NCBI GenBank assembly: GCA_017506865.1
Contig: JAFCMP010000512.1
Span: forward strand, 1-64,000
DNA from: Tribonema minus
Lineage: Eukaryota > Sar > Xanthophyceae > Tribonematales > Tribonemataceae
Direction of reading: 5' to 3'
Length of the DNA: 64,000 nucleotides
The position numbers and the translations under genes were made by a program. Shown here one piece after another: positions 1 to 12,198 of the stretch; within the stretch, counting starts at the first letter, position 1; every line of letters begins with the position of its first letter. The notes below the pieces were generated by a model. That model saw only the letters and a program-made list of their open reading frames with translations. It had not been told where the DNA came from and did no database searches.

Positions 1-1320
1 TGCGCCTGCCCCTGGGGGGGAGGGGGGGGGGGGGGGGTTAGGGGGACAAACCTTTCATGAACTGATATGGCGAATAGTGGGGTAATGTGTATATACATGA
101 CAGCGCATGACTTCGCGTGTGTACGACCTGACGGGGAGGGGGGCGAGGGGGTGTCCAGGGAGAGAAACTATACGATGAAGCTTCCATTGGCTCATTGCTC
201 TGTGAAATCGGGATGTAGACCAGCTCAATAGCACGTCTGCTTGGCAGGAGCATGGCGCCCAAGGTTCACATACTGCCGACGCCGTTTCTGCTTGTCAAGG
301 TGCAGCCAGCAGCATAAGGCGGCGCGCAGAGAGAGTGCGCCACACCTGCCGCCTACCCCGCGCCAAGCCCTAACCCCAGTAACCTACCCCCAATCTGATC
401 GCTTCCTTGTGCGGGTGGCGAGGGCGAATGCCCCATACAGTACTGAAACTGTACTTTGTGCGGTGTATTGCACCGTACTGTGTACTGTACTGTACGCGGT
501 GGGCAGTGCTCCAGCGGCTCCATGCTCTGTCCACGACTGTTGCGACTGGTTGCAGGTGCATGGGAGCGTAGAAATCCACTGCACGGCTGTGCAGTCGCCA
601 CAGGCCCTGCTATGACGAACGCTTTGATGCACGCATGATGCAGCAGTTGAAGGCTGACAAGGAAGCACTGACACCAAGAGGGTGTCCAAGCGCCGCGGCA
701 TGAGAGCGTAGCTGCTCTGCTACTGCGAGGTAGCTCGTTCTGACAGCTCTGGCACCGCGTGGCGCCGTACGCGTTTAGTGCGCCGCGGGCCACGAGCGCC
801 CACTACTTCAACCAGCGACGCACCTGCGTTCTGGATGACCTCCACACAGCAGTAGCTGCACACGTGAGCGGCTATACAGTGCTCAATCCTGCCTTGCCGC
901 ACAGATCACACTTTACCTCAAAGTGCATGCATACATGTGAGATACCGGACAACTGCAGTCCCTTTGCAGCAGAGCATTGCACGCACCTGGTCATCATTGT
1001 TTCCACCCCCCGCCCTATCCCCGTAATTGCCCCCCTTCTCCCCCCCCCCCCTCCCCCCCCCCCCCCCATCACCTAACCCTAACCCTACAAGTAAACTAGC
1101 CCTGGCCGTCACCTGCTCAAACGTGAACCCGTTCCTCGAACTCGTCCCAGTCAAAGCCACCCTCGCCCCCCGGTCACCCCTCCTTACACTAACCCTAGCC
1201 CCGACCCTCACCTGCTCAAACGTGAACCCGTCCCCAAACTCGTCCCAGTCAAAGCCGTGCATGGGGTAATACCCCCCCTCACGTCACCTCCAAACCCTAA
1301 ACCCTAGCCCCAACCCTCAC
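1..1320. other. 3' flank or intron of the HA-repeat gene; no gene recognised
   Basis: I see no convincing coding exon. The stretch holds a G run near the window start, a C-rich block around 1040-1068, CCCTAA-type telomere-like runs at about 1070-1090, 1188-1200 and 1293-1318, and two decayed copies of the 3' edge of the exon at 1321-1551 (near 1110-1160 and 1210-1260). A minus-strand open stretch at 720-902 has no recognisable domain. The HA gene probably continues here or beyond the window edge. Confidence 0.4.
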
Positions 1321-1370
1321 CTGCTCAAACGTGAACCCGTCGCCGAACTCGTCCCAGTCAAAGCCGTGCA
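1110..1370 (-). repeat. Three tandem copies of an HA exon 3' edge with donor
   Basis: The last 40 or so bases of the exon at 1321-1551, with its donor, recur at about 1210-1260 and 1110-1160. All three encode GFDWDEFGDGFTFEQ or a close variant. The outer two copies carry substitutions and sit between CCCTAA-type runs. Confidence 0.75.
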
Positions 1371-4300
1371 TCGCGACCGCGAGCCGCTCCTGGTCTGTCA
1401 TCCAGTTCATGTCGGACGTATTGACGCCGCGCGGAATTGCGCGTCCCTGCTGCGCGCCGCCCGCCGCCGCGCGCCCCCCAAAGAGCCCCCCCCCCCGCCT
1501 CCTCGCCCGCCGCGAGCTCCGACGCCGCTGCCGCCGCCGCCGCCGCTCCGGCTGCGCCGGCGCACGCGCAGGAGGGAGGGGCGGGGGGGGGGGGTGAGGA
1601 AGTGGTGCCTGCGGCGCGCGCCTGTGGCTGTTCGTGCGCTGCTGGATACATGCGCTTGTCTGACGGACGAGCGCCCGAGCTGCGAGCATGAAGTACGGGC
1701 TGCTGCCTTTGCCCTTGCGCACGGCTGCAATCACTTGCCGTGCAGACCTGCCGACGGTGCATCCCCGCCCATTTCCATCAGCTCGCCACAACCGGTGCCG
1801 CGCGGCGGAAACGCGCCGCCAATGAGAGAGCGGCGTGCTCAGCCGTGAGGCGCGACAGACAGCGCGCTCAACGCGCCACCAGGAACGCAACTACAATGTC
1901 ACATCGAGCCGCGCTCTGTAGCTGCGCCCTGCTGATGCAAGCGAGCCGCAGCGCGCTCAGACGGCCGTGCAAACATGCGGCAGCGCACGCAGCAGCGCTC
2001 AAAGCACCGCCGACGGCGCGACGCGCGCGCGCGCACCTGCGGCGCTCGCGGCGGCGGTGAGGAATGTGCCCCTGCCGGCGGCGGCGGTGGTCTCGCTGGA
2101 GACGTAGCCGTCGCCGCCCATGGCGGTTGCGCCGAGGACGCCCATCATGCGCCGCGTCGCGTCCACGCCGTGCACCTGGGGGAATGGGGGGTAGGGGTAG
2201 AAGAAGAATTAGGGTTGAGGGGGTAAGGTTGGGGCTAGGACTAGGGCTAGGGTTAGGTGCGGGGCCGCGAGGGTGGCAGGGCTCAGTGGCGCGCCGCTGC
2301 CGCTGCCGCTGCTGCTGCGCGAGCGAGTGCCAAGGGCGTTGAGGGGTGCAAATGTTGGCACACGCATGGCGGCCGCGCCGAAAACACCCATCTTGCGCCG
2401 CGTCGCGTCCATGCCGTGGACCTGGGGAGGGGGGGGTAAGGGGGGGGGGAGGGGGGTGTGGGGGGGGGGTAAGGTTAGGGTTGGGGGGCTAAGGTTGGGG
2501 TTAGGGGCGGGGGCGGGGGGGGTGTTGCCAGTCGCAATGCGCCATCGTGTTCGTTGTGCGGGCCGATACAGCCGCGCTCTTCCGGAGAGTGCGCCATGAA
2601 GTGATGCCGTGCATGGCTGTGGTCTTTGCAATCAGGCGACCCCCCCCTCCAGGATTTACAACCGCGCTGTTCCAGGAAATACCCTATACCTATATATATA
2701 TATATACCTACCCCCTGTGGAATACCAATCATATCTGCGGCCAGCCCACCGTGGGCGCCTCTGGCAACCCCTCCAGCACACAACAACTTAATGTACAACC
2801 GCACATAATCAGTGAAGACGCTATACCTGTGCCTACGACCAATACTACCAATACATACCTGCGGCCAGCCCGCCATGAGCGCCTCTGGCAGCCCCTCCAA
2901 GGCGCTACAAGCGCATGGAAATCGCTGATTTGTGTGCTGACTTGTGTGCTGATTTCAAATCAGCGAATACCCTAATAACCACCCCCTAGTGAATACTTCA
3001 AGTATCAAACATACCTGCGGCCAGCCCGCCATGGGGATCTCCGTGCCCGGCAGCGGCGGCACGCTGAACTCGGTGAGCAGCTGCGTCATCACGGCGCGCG
3101 GGTCCTCCGGCTTTACGAGGCCCGCCGCCTCGCCGATCGTAGAGGACCCCGCCGCCACCTGTCATGGCGGCGGCGGCAGCGGCAGCAGCGACGGCGGCAG
3201 CAGCGGCAGCGGCGGCGGCGGCAGCGGAAAGGGAAGCGGACATCTGAGGCGCTGACTGATTGTGTTAAGGGGGCGGAGTGAGGCTGCGGCCGTGCTAGGG
3301 GGCGTTGCGCGCATGTGTGTAATGCATGCTCTCAACACATATACATGGACATGCTGACTGCTGCGTGGAGGAGCGACAGTGGAGCGCGATGCGATTCTGT
3401 CGACGGGGGCCCTGCGGAGGGTGAGGGCGCACTGCAACTGGCGACGTGCCGCATCCACGCGCTGTGGTCTTTGACGCAAGTCTAACGCCAGGTGAAGAAG
3501 AAGAGCACAGCTTGCACCATCTTGTGTGAAACTTCACCCATAAAACTTCACAAAACTTCAACTGTGGCTCAGGGCGCGCGCGCTCACCTTGGCGGCGGTG
3601 CTCATGATCTGGTCGTTCTTGATGCTGGCCACGAGCGAGTCCAGCAAGCTCTGCGCGACAACAAGAGGCAACGGGAGGGTTAGGGTTGCAGTATAAAGGT
3701 AGGGTTAGAGGAGGACGGGCGCGAGGTTTCACGCGCTCAGCGTACCGCATGCGATCACCGCGTCATCAGCGGGCCGCATTGAAGTTGAAGTACCATATAT
3801 GGTATATCAGCTTGCACAGTCACAGTTACAATTCATGGACGCAGGCAGCGCCTCGCCCAAACCACAGGCGCACTGCGTGAACGAGATTATTCACTTCACG
3901 AGAAACTGCAGTGCACGTACAGAGACGCAGCCGATGTGTGCCGCCGCCGTCGCCGCGCCGCGCGCAGGCAGCATCGAAAACCTACTGGCCGACAGAGGCG
4001 ACTCGTCTTCATGAACAGTGTTCCCCCCAACTGCCGTCACACGCACGAGAAGAGAACCGCGGGCGCGCACTTTGGCGCGCCCGCCTGCGCCGCGTGTGAC
4101 ATGAGCCGACACCTTGTACGCAAAGCTGGTGGTCCACTTTAATGCCACTACCACGGGGTATCACGCCACCGACGCATTACATCTACCGCGCCCGTTCAAA
4201 AGGTCATATACTTTTGAGTCTGCCGGTATCAGCAGGGGGTAGGTAGGTATGCACCTGCGCCGCATCTCCTGCCGCGTCCCTGCTCGTCCGCGCCGCGCCG

Positions 4301-7300
4301 CCCAACCCCCCTATCTGCGGCAGCTCCCCCGCCGCCGCCGCCGCGGCAGCAGCGTCGCCGTTCACCGCGACCTGCGCCGGCGCCGCCATGCTGGCGTTGA
4401 CTGCTGCTGCGGCAGCGTTCCGCTGCTCCCGTTCCGCCGCCGCCGCCGCCTCCAGCACGCTGTCCTCCAGTATCTGCGCCTTCGTGCGGCGCACCTGCGG
4501 CGGCGGCAGCAGCGGCGCAGCGAGCGGTGAGGCAGCGCGCGTGTGCAGCGATTGCGGGGTTGGCGGCGGCACGCGGATCTGGAGGTGAGCGCCGCGTCTG
4601 CGGCAGTGGGTAGCGGTGCTGCTGCGGGGCGCGCCGCGGCGCGCTTGGTGCGTCGGCGCACGGCACGCGCAGAAACTGCCCGAGCAGGTGTGCACGTGGC
4701 ACTCGCGACGACTGACGCAGGCCCGCTCGCGAGCACGCGATCCTTGCTTGATATACGTACACACACGCATCCACGTATGCCGCTGACGCACTCGCTCGTG
4801 ACCGTGCAATCGTGTTCTGCAGTCCCCCCTTGTTTGACTGCCTACACGACGTCGCCCTGAAGAGTATTGCGGACAAACTTGAAGTGGACGCACCTTGGTG
4901 CCCTTGACCGCCCTCCTCGCCGCAAAGTCAAAGCCCTCCGCCTCCAGCATGGCGCGGCGCGCGGGGTGCGCCTTGATGAACGTGCCCGTGCTGCGTATGC
5001 TCGCCACGCTCTGGCCGAGCTGGGGGGGGGGGTGGGGGATCGGCGGGGGACGGCGGCGGGGGAAGCGCTCAGCTAGTGTCCATCTTAGGGTTAGGGTTAA
5101 ATTAGGGTTTGGCAAGGGGAGGAGGAGGGGGCAGGATGCGTCAGCAACGCTCAGCGGGCGTCATCGTAGGGTTAGGGTTAGGGTAAATGCAGACTCGCTG
5201 TGTTCAACGGGCGTCCATCTTAGGGCTTAGGGTTGACGCGGACTCACAGCGCGGAAGCAAGTGTCCATCCTAGGGTTAGGGTTAGGGTTTGTACGGACGC
5301 CCGCGCGCCCCCGGGGCGAGAGCACTTGGCGCCTGGTCATCGAGTCCGCGCATCGAGGGGAGTGCGACAGGCAGCGGCGGCATGCAGACGCACGGTACCC
5401 TAGGGTATATAGACATGGAGCGTGGAGAACAGTACATGCATACATACCTTCATGCCCCACCACTCCTCCGGCCACGGCGCCTCGCCCGGCACGGCAAACG
5501 ACTGCGGCACATCCAGCGTGCCGTTGAGGTCGCGGTACATCATCAGCGCGTTGAAGATCTTGCGGAACTTGGTCTCCGTCGCCTGCGGCGCAAGGGGGGG
5601 GCAGCGGGGGGGGGGGGGGGCAGTCACGCTCACGCTGCAATGAGCGCGCATGCTTGCGATAACGATGGTATGTGCGCGGCAGCACGGCGCCGCAAGCGGA
5701 GAATTACTTCAACTTGAGCAATTACAGCTCTGCACTGCGAGTTTGCGCATACACCGCTCGAGGCAGCTGACCCCCGACCACCAACCCTGTCCGAACGTGT
5801 CGCTTGGCGCACTGAATTTGAGCAATGTCGCGTGGCCTTACCTGATTCTTGTTGTCGCAGTCAAAGCCGATGGCCGCCAGCTGCTGGAGGCGCTGCGGGT
5901 GCCCTGCGACGTACATGTTGCGGCTGCACACAGGGGGGGGAGACGGGGGGGGGGGGGGGGGGGGGGGTGAAGAAGGTGAGCAGCGCGGCGCATGATGAGA
6001 CGGCCGGCTGGCGCAGCAAACATACATGCTCATAAGTACATACTTCACAGGTGAAGACGTCCTGATGACAAAACCGGCTGACGCAAAGCCGCGCGGTGTC
6101 ATGAGGAGAAACAGGGGTGGTCGGCAGCGGGTCGTGTGCAAAGGCAGGAAGCTCCGGCGCGCCACCGCATGCGCAGGGGCAGCGGCTGCGTGCACCTCAA
6201 GTGCCTCGGTGCCGCCTGTTGCTGCCGCCTGCCCGCGCTGATGCACATGGTGAGCAGCGCTGCTGCAGTGCGCCGCGCCGTCTCAGCACAAGACGCAACC
6301 CGCAGCGGGCGCGCTCGCACTCGCTGGTGACGCAGAACCTGCGCACGTCGATTCGTGTGCCATGGCGCTCGGCACGTCACCCACCACGCTTTGAATCACC
6401 CACGCCAACTTCAAGGCGCGGGTGCAGTGGGTGCCAATAGCGCTCGGCAGCGGCACGTCACAGTTCGCGCAGCATCAACATCAGCTTTCAGGCAGAGTGC
6501 AGCATGCATCACAGCGCTCCGCAACGGCACGTCGCTCCTCGCGCTGCGGAGCCACTGGCAGCAACCTCAAGGCGTACACACGCGTGCGGACGACGGAGCA
6601 GCGGCACGTCACCCCTTGCGCTCCTGGATCACCCCTAGCAACTTCAACGCAGAGATGCAACAGGCGCCACAGCGCTCCGCAGCGGCGCATCGCCTCCCGC
6701 CCTATAAAAACGACATCTCGTGTTCAAGGCCTTGTCAGCCCCACAAGTGCGCAGCTTACACCACTCAGCCACTTCAAGACACACACGCGCCTGCGGATGC
6801 CGGAGCAGCGCTGCCCCAGCCCTAGGCCCCACAGGCGCTGCGGCCACTCCTCCGTTGACGGCACCACAAAGTCGGAAGGGACCAGGGTGTGGCCCCGCAG
6901 AGACTTGAACACCTGCCGCGCGGGGTGAAATGGTGGAGGGAGAGGAAGGGGCGGTGAGGCGGGGGGGGGGTGTGATATGTTCGCAGCTTGCTCCAGGCAG
7001 CCGCAAGTGCCGCAGAATGATTGGATAACGGGGGGAAGAGAGAGGGGGTGAAGTGGAGGGGGGGTCGGGAGGGACACTTGTCAGAACATGTGCACGACGC
7101 AAAGGTTAGGGAGCCGAGTGTATCACCAAGCATAAGATGTTGCAGCCGCCTGTAAGGTGATCATGCATTCCACTGGCCTCCATTTTAACCCTGACCCTAA
7201 CCCTATCAGTCCGAACCCTACATAAAAACTTGCCTCAGCAGTGCATCAGGAGAACGTCAACATCCGTCAGCGCACGGCGTCGCGTTCAACAAAAGAACAG

Positions 7301-10300
7301 CACATGGGAGATGCGATCGGCCTGTTGACGAGCCGTGCTGCGCAGAGCAGATGCCTGGGCCGTACGCCTGCCAACGTCATGTGCGCCGATAGCCCCCCCT
7401 CCCCACAGTCTGCCACGACCGCAGCAGGGCAGCTACAGTGCAGCAATTAGTGGAGCGGAAGGCAGCATGTATGGGCGCAGTGTCGCCATGTTGTGACCGA
7501 AGCTGGCCTTATCAAAGGGTAGTTGTCGTGTTCGCATGTTCACAATGACAATGGTGTGGTTCAGGTGCTAATGGCCAAGTGAACACCCAAGGCGGCCCCT
7601 TTGCTGTGTCAAACGCCAGTCAAGCCTCATCACGCAGAGCCTCGCCTTGGAGTTGGACAAAGGGTGATGTTGAAATTGACGTCAGGCACAACCTACGCTT
7701 TGCTGCTGACTGAGCCGCATTGCCATGTGTGGTGACCCGCCTCCTCGTACCCCAGGGTGACAGGGCCGCAAACAGCAAGCCACACTGCCGCTGTGTCAAT
7801 GCAGTTGAAGATGCACTTGAAGTAGCACCCCGGTGACGCTCCTGATCCAGCGCCTGCGCAGGCAGCGCTCCTGCGATCCGAAACTCTGGGAACGCCGCCG
7901 CAAGCGTAGCCACACCGCCCGCCTGTCACGACCCTGTCCAACCTTCAATCCTAACTTCAACACCTACCTGACCTGCTGTACGCTGCTGTACCGGAACCTA
8001 CAGAGCCGACCAGCCACAACGTACTGTGTACCAGCCCAGGCGGATGAAGGAAGTCCATGCTGTACTGAATGCCGTACAGCACGCACCCGCATTCCCGCTC
8101 GATACATGATGCTCATCTTCATTGATTGCCATGACCAGGTAGTACTGGCATTGAACTAGCACGGGCGTCATTGGCAGTGCTGGCACCTCAAACTGTTTGT
8201 CAGTTACAACTGTTTTGGCAACCGGCCCATGATGGCCGCACTTCCCTGACGCGCCTCACATTGTTTCACAGAGCGCTATTCAACTCCACGGCTTGGGGTG
8301 GATACAACAAATTGGCAGTAGTTGAAGTCGGAGCCTGCCATCACACCAGACCTGCTGCCAGGAATACCTCAACAGAAGTGAAAGTTGTAGCGACTCATCG
8401 GCAGTGCATCCAGCATCACCTCGAACATGAACACAAGAAGCTTTGCCTAGTAGACTCTCGTTACGATCCTCTTTGAATTGAGTTGAGAAGGATCTCTACT
8501 GTCTCACCTGCAGCGCCTCCACCACCGCCCCAAACATGATGACAATTTATATTCAACGGTACGTATAAAGTGTTGTCAAACCTGCAGCACCTCTCAGCAG
8601 CGCCCCAACCATGAGTAGTACTGCTATGTGGTACCATACAATGGTAGGCCCCCCAAAAGGGCATTTGAATTCAAGGGTAGGTCTGCCTGTCTCACCTGCA
8701 GCGCCTCCACCACCGCCTCAAACATGAGCAGTATCGACAAGTCCTTACATTAAAGGGTAGATGGGAACACAGAAGTGTCTACATGCAAGGGTTAAAGGAT
8801 ATGCTATAGGCAGGTATACTGTAATGAAATGCAAGGGTAGGTATGTTATGCTGCCTCACCTGCAGCGCCTCCACCACCGCCTCAAACCCCGCGGCGGACG
8901 CCTCATCCGCGTCGTCCGACGTGCGCACCTTCCACTCAAACCCCAGCGCGTCCAGCTCCGCGCGCCGCTCCTCGCGCCCCTGTGCACATTATGCACGCAT
9001 GCACATTTAAGGGAACAGCAGTCAGCGGCAGGGCCGGGTGAAGCATGCTCCTTGAGATTTGAAGTTGAGCTTGAAGTTCATACATTGCCGGGCGAAGCAT
9101 GCTCCTTAAGATTTGAAGTTGAGCTTGAAGTTGATATATTGGAGATTGAAGACACCAGCGCGTCCAGCTCCGTGTGCCGCTCCTCGCGCCCTGCACGCAT
9201 TATGCACACGCATGCGTACGCATTGAGCACTGACTGCCGGTTGACACAGCGCGCAGTGACAGCGCAGGGACCTGAACTTCAAGTTCTGCCGCACGCCGCG
9301 CTGCCACATGTTTACGGTGTGATGGCAGTACGGCCGGACGTAGCATGCTCCAAAGATTTGAAGTTGAGCTTGATGTTTGAAGTATGAAGTTGAGCTTGAA
9401 GTTCCTCCACGCAGAAGAAACAAAACCGAGCGCATCCAACAACTGAATATATGGCGTGATTCACACGTTGGCACTCCCTTTGTTGTTAGAGATTGCTGTA
9501 CAGGGTGCAAGACATCTCAGTAGAACCATCGTGCACCCAGTGCGCATTGATACACTTTTCCAGTGCTTACACAAGAAACATGTGGACTCAGTGGTAGCAC
9601 GCTGGACGACCACCATCTGGGGCCTTTCGCGCCCTACGCGAGAAAAAGAGTACGCGCGCAATCAACCGCGCGCGCCGTGTCACGCCACCTGCAGGTACCG
9701 GCCCGTGCTGCGCATCGCATTGAGACACTTTCAAGGTGCTCGTTAAACATACACGGACTCTCTGGCAGCAGGCCGCAGCTGGCCTTCTTCGCGCCCTCTG
9801 CGAGAAATTGCTGATGGGAAAAGGACACGGAGTCTGCGTGCGCGAGGCCACCTGGAGGTACCGCCCCGTGCTGCGGATCGCGTTGACGCGCATGCCGAGC
9901 TTGTCGCCGTGCAGCGCCTCCGGCCACGGCGCCTCCGCGGGCACGGCGAAGCGCGACGGCACGCGCGTGTCGCCGTGCAGCGCCGCGTACGTCCGCAGCC
10001 CCGTGACCACCGCCTCCCAGTCGTCCACCTTGGGCTTGCGCGCGGGGCGCCCCACCTTGGCGGGTGGTGCTGCTGCGGCGGCGGCGGGCGGCGCTGCCTC
10101 CGCTGCTGCCGCGGCGGCGGCGGTGACTGACGGGGCCTGCTGCGGCGGGGGCGTGTGTGTGTGGGGGGGGAGTGATGCTGCTGTTGTGTGGAGGAGAGCG
10201 CATGCACAAGAGGTGTGGCGCGAGAGGCATTGCTCAACGGCCTCGGCACTGACGTGCAACTTCAACTGCAACTGCTCCGGCAGTGAGGTGTGAACTTGCT

Positions 10301-12198
10301 AGCTCCACACCTAGCGCAGCAGAGTTGTTGAAGTGAAAAGTTGAAGTACCAGCGACTGCTCAGACAACGAGGTTGGCTTCTCAATCACTGCCAGAGCATG
10401 GCGGTGGTGGCCCAGCTGTTCAAGCACACGTGTTGACGTAGCCAGTCATTAGTGCCCAACATTATGCATCTGTGCCACAGCCAGGCGGTGCATTTCGCGC
10501 CCAGCACAGCACTCGCCAAGTCGCACAGGCACGAGGGCAGTGGGGAGGGCGTTGCCAACGACAGGTTGGCTCCAAATTCACTGAAACCACCGTGCTGGCA
10601 AACTTTAGCTTGGATGGCAATTGGGCCGTCGAGCAATTGCTACTTTTGTGTACAAGTAGAACTGACTGTGCTTGATTCATCAAGTGCACTTATGACAATC
10701 AGGTCTTTGAGCACGCAATCACAAGGCAGCAGTCAACTAGGTGCACCTGGTACTCCCCGATACTCGCCGCCTATGGCATGGCAGCAGTGGCGCTGTGCGC
10801 TGTGCTCAGTGCGTTGTTCCTACCGTACGTATTAAGCACGCAATCTCAAGGCAGCACTGAACGAGACGCACCGGCCCTCCCACCACTCGCCGCCTCCAGC
10901 ACGGCGACGGAGGCGCTGTGAGCTGTGCTCGGTGCATCGTTTGTACCGTGCGTATCGAGCATTGCAAGGCAGCGCTCGACTCAAAGGGAAGCGCTAGGCT
11001 AGACGCACCTGGCCCTCGCCCCACTCAAAGCCCACACTCCTGAGCATCTGCACCCGCTCCGGATACATCGCCACGTACTCGTCCCTCTCATTCCGCAGCT
11101 GCGGGGCGGCAGAGCGACAAGCGGCGACACGAGCGACAAGCGCAGTGACCGTGTGGTGCAACGTCATTATCGAGCTGACGAGGGTGCTGCGGCCTGCTGC
11201 CATGAGTGTGCGCAAGTTTGCCGCGCAGCGCGCCGGCGCACCCGTGTGAGCGAGCACAGAATGCGCTCTTCGCTGGCGAATGTCTGATTCTTGAGCGGTC
11301 AGAGCCAAAAGGGGTATCCAGGATCAGTGGCCGACCTGTGATTCCATGTGGTCTGCAGTTCCTCATGTGAATATGAGCATTCGCCAACATTTTCATGGAT
11401 TCCATGGGCAAGCGCAGGAACCTGCCTTATCCTACCATGCACCTGCTGCTGTGCTGTGCATTGAGTCACTGTTGTCACTGAAACTCAAACTTGACGTTGC
11501 AATGTCTGCAGCCGCTACAGCATTGAAGCGTGGCCGGCGCGCACGCAGCGCAGCTCTGCAAGCATCGCCACCAATAAGCGCGGGCGTGTGCCTCACCTGA
11601 GCGACTCTACGCCCTAACCGCATCCCCCATATATCCTCGGGCCCCGTCCCCTCTGGCACCACGTACTGCAGGGGCACGTCCGCATCGCCGTGCTCCGCCT
11701 TGTACGTCGACAGCGCCTCCAGCACCTGCATGCGAGTGAAGCCAGGAGGGCGAGTGAGAATCGCGGTTGACACTGCACAGAGCACCGCGCTTCCGTTTGC
11801 AGTCAAAGTTGATGTTGAACCTGCGGCGGTACCTGCGGGAAGTCGTCCATGGTCATGGTGGCGGAGGCGGCCAGCATGGTATGCCGCCGTCGTGCAGTGT
11901 AGCGGGAGCAAGCTGCATGCTGAGGTCTGCACCCTGCAAAAGCCCTGGAGAAAGGTTGCAGAGCTGTCCGCACACTACTGCGACCCGCTGCCCCTGGCCT
12001 CAGGGCAGCGCCAGCGTGCCTGTACGCGTGATTGTGGCCCGGCGCCATGGCTCCCACATGATGGAAGGCCTTTGCGAGCCTGGCATCCGCGGCCAGCAGC
12101 AGCAGCACCGCCAGGGGCCTACACCTGCGCCGCCGCTCTGCTGGTGTCAGTGGGCGGTGGCCGGCCTGGCTGGCAGCGCCACCACGGATGGCTGCCAT
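1321..12198 (-). CDS. Multi-exon protein with tandem helicase-associated (HA) repeats
   Basis: Fourteen exons read on the minus strand: about 11833-12198, 11597-11725, 11009-11098, 9852-10139, 8860-8979, 6791-6912, 5842-5923, 5448-5582, 4894-5019, 4255-4494, 3588-3650, 3015-3158, 2037-2175 and 1321-1551. They encode about four HA-domain repeats (the PF03457-type pattern AL-x2-Y-x3-HG-x3-VP-x3-VVP, then WG-x2-LG, then GF-x-W), for example HGDADVPLQYVVP, HGDTRVPSRFAVP, RGHTLVPSDFVVP and NGTLDVPQSFAVP. An Ala-rich linker (4255-4494) and a tail ending in FTFEQ follow. HA domains sit at the C-terminus of some bacterial helicases, but algal HA proteins like this lack the helicase core and their role is unknown. 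Almost all exons are phase 0 and join in frame. The exon at 6791-6912 needs a weak GC donor. The last exon shifts frame by one base at an 11-base C run (1486-1496). The first-exon extent is uncertain and the 3' end was not found. Confidence 0.8.
2364..2421 (-). other. Duplicate of the HA-gene exon at 2037-2175, possible alternative exon
   Basis: This segment encodes VHGMDATRRKMGVFGAAAM, matching VHGVDATRRMMGVLGATAM at the start of the exon at 2037-2175. Both copies have a CAG acceptor and a GT donor. Both enter in phase 0 and leave in phase 1, so either could be used but not both in series. It may be a mutually exclusive exon or a decaying copy. Confidence 0.5.
2738..3055 (-). repeat. Three copies of an HA exon 3' edge and donor
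   Basis: The end of the exon at 3015-3158 (MAGWPQ followed by GTATGT) recurs near 2858-2900 and, more decayed, near 2738-2790. The middle copy keeps both the coding edge and the GTATGT donor. Confidence 0.7.
5086..5292. repeat. Interstitial telomere-like TTAGGG runs in an HA-gene intron
   Basis: Four short TTAGGG runs (about 5086-5110, 5165-5190, 5218-5235 and 5268-5291) are each preceded by a similar phrase containing GGGCGTCCATC or GTGTCCATC. The cluster is therefore a tandem repeat whose unit contains the telomere-like run. Confidence 0.7.
6340..6700. repeat. Degenerate tandem repeat in HA-gene intron
   Basis: Roughly four diverged units share phrases such as GCGCTCCGCAGCGGCACGTC and CAACTTCAAGGCG. 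The period is about 90-110 bases. No coding potential was recognised. Confidence 0.5.
6913..8859. other. Large intron of the HA gene; no nested gene recognised
   Basis: This intron separates the exons at 8860-8979 and 6791-6912. It contains a CCCTAA-type run near 7175-7210, G-rich tracts next to the acceptor at 6913, and the donor-edge copies listed at 8500-8900. Open frames around 7620-7941 show no domain. Confidence 0.5.
8500..8900 (-). repeat. Four copies of an HA exon 3' edge with donor
   Basis: The last 30 or so bases of the exon at 8860-8979 (encoding AVVEALQ, then GTGAGG) recur at about 8503-8535, 8579-8612 and 8691-8726. Three of the four keep CTCAC|CTGCAG on the plus strand, an intact donor on the minus strand. 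The 5' edge of the same exon is copied at about 9145-9195. Confidence 0.75.
9050..9420. repeat. Cluster of TTGAAGTT-type short repeats
   Basis: The phrase AGATTTGAAGTTGAGCTTGA and close variants occur at about 9054-9080, 9108-9135 and 9354-9400. The same core (TTGAAGTT or its complement AACTTCAA) recurs in many other introns and spacers of this window. Confidence 0.65.
9680..9895 (-). repeat. Copy of an HA exon 3' edge downstream of the real exon
   Basis: The 3' edge of the exon at 9852-10139 (STGRYLQ followed by GTGGC) recurs at about 9680-9722 as a near-identical copy ending in a GTGGC donor. Confidence 0.65.
11833..12198 (-). other. Candidate first exon with signal/plastid-targeting presequence
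   Basis: The reading frame of the first HA exon stays open upstream to an ATG at 12196-12198. The predicted N-terminus has a basic stretch, then a hydrophobic core (PLAVLLLLAADARLA) and a K-A-F step, then a region rich in H, R and A. This resembles the bipartite signal plus transit leader with Phe at the cleavage site known from stramenopile plastid proteins. A shorter start at 11875-11877 (MLAASATMTMDDFPQ) also keeps the frame. Targeting is inference. Confidence 0.35.

Noticed and set aside
5086-5292. True telomere or chromosome end
   Set aside because: The runs are short, imperfect, in both orientations and inside introns flanked by exons, so they are interstitial.
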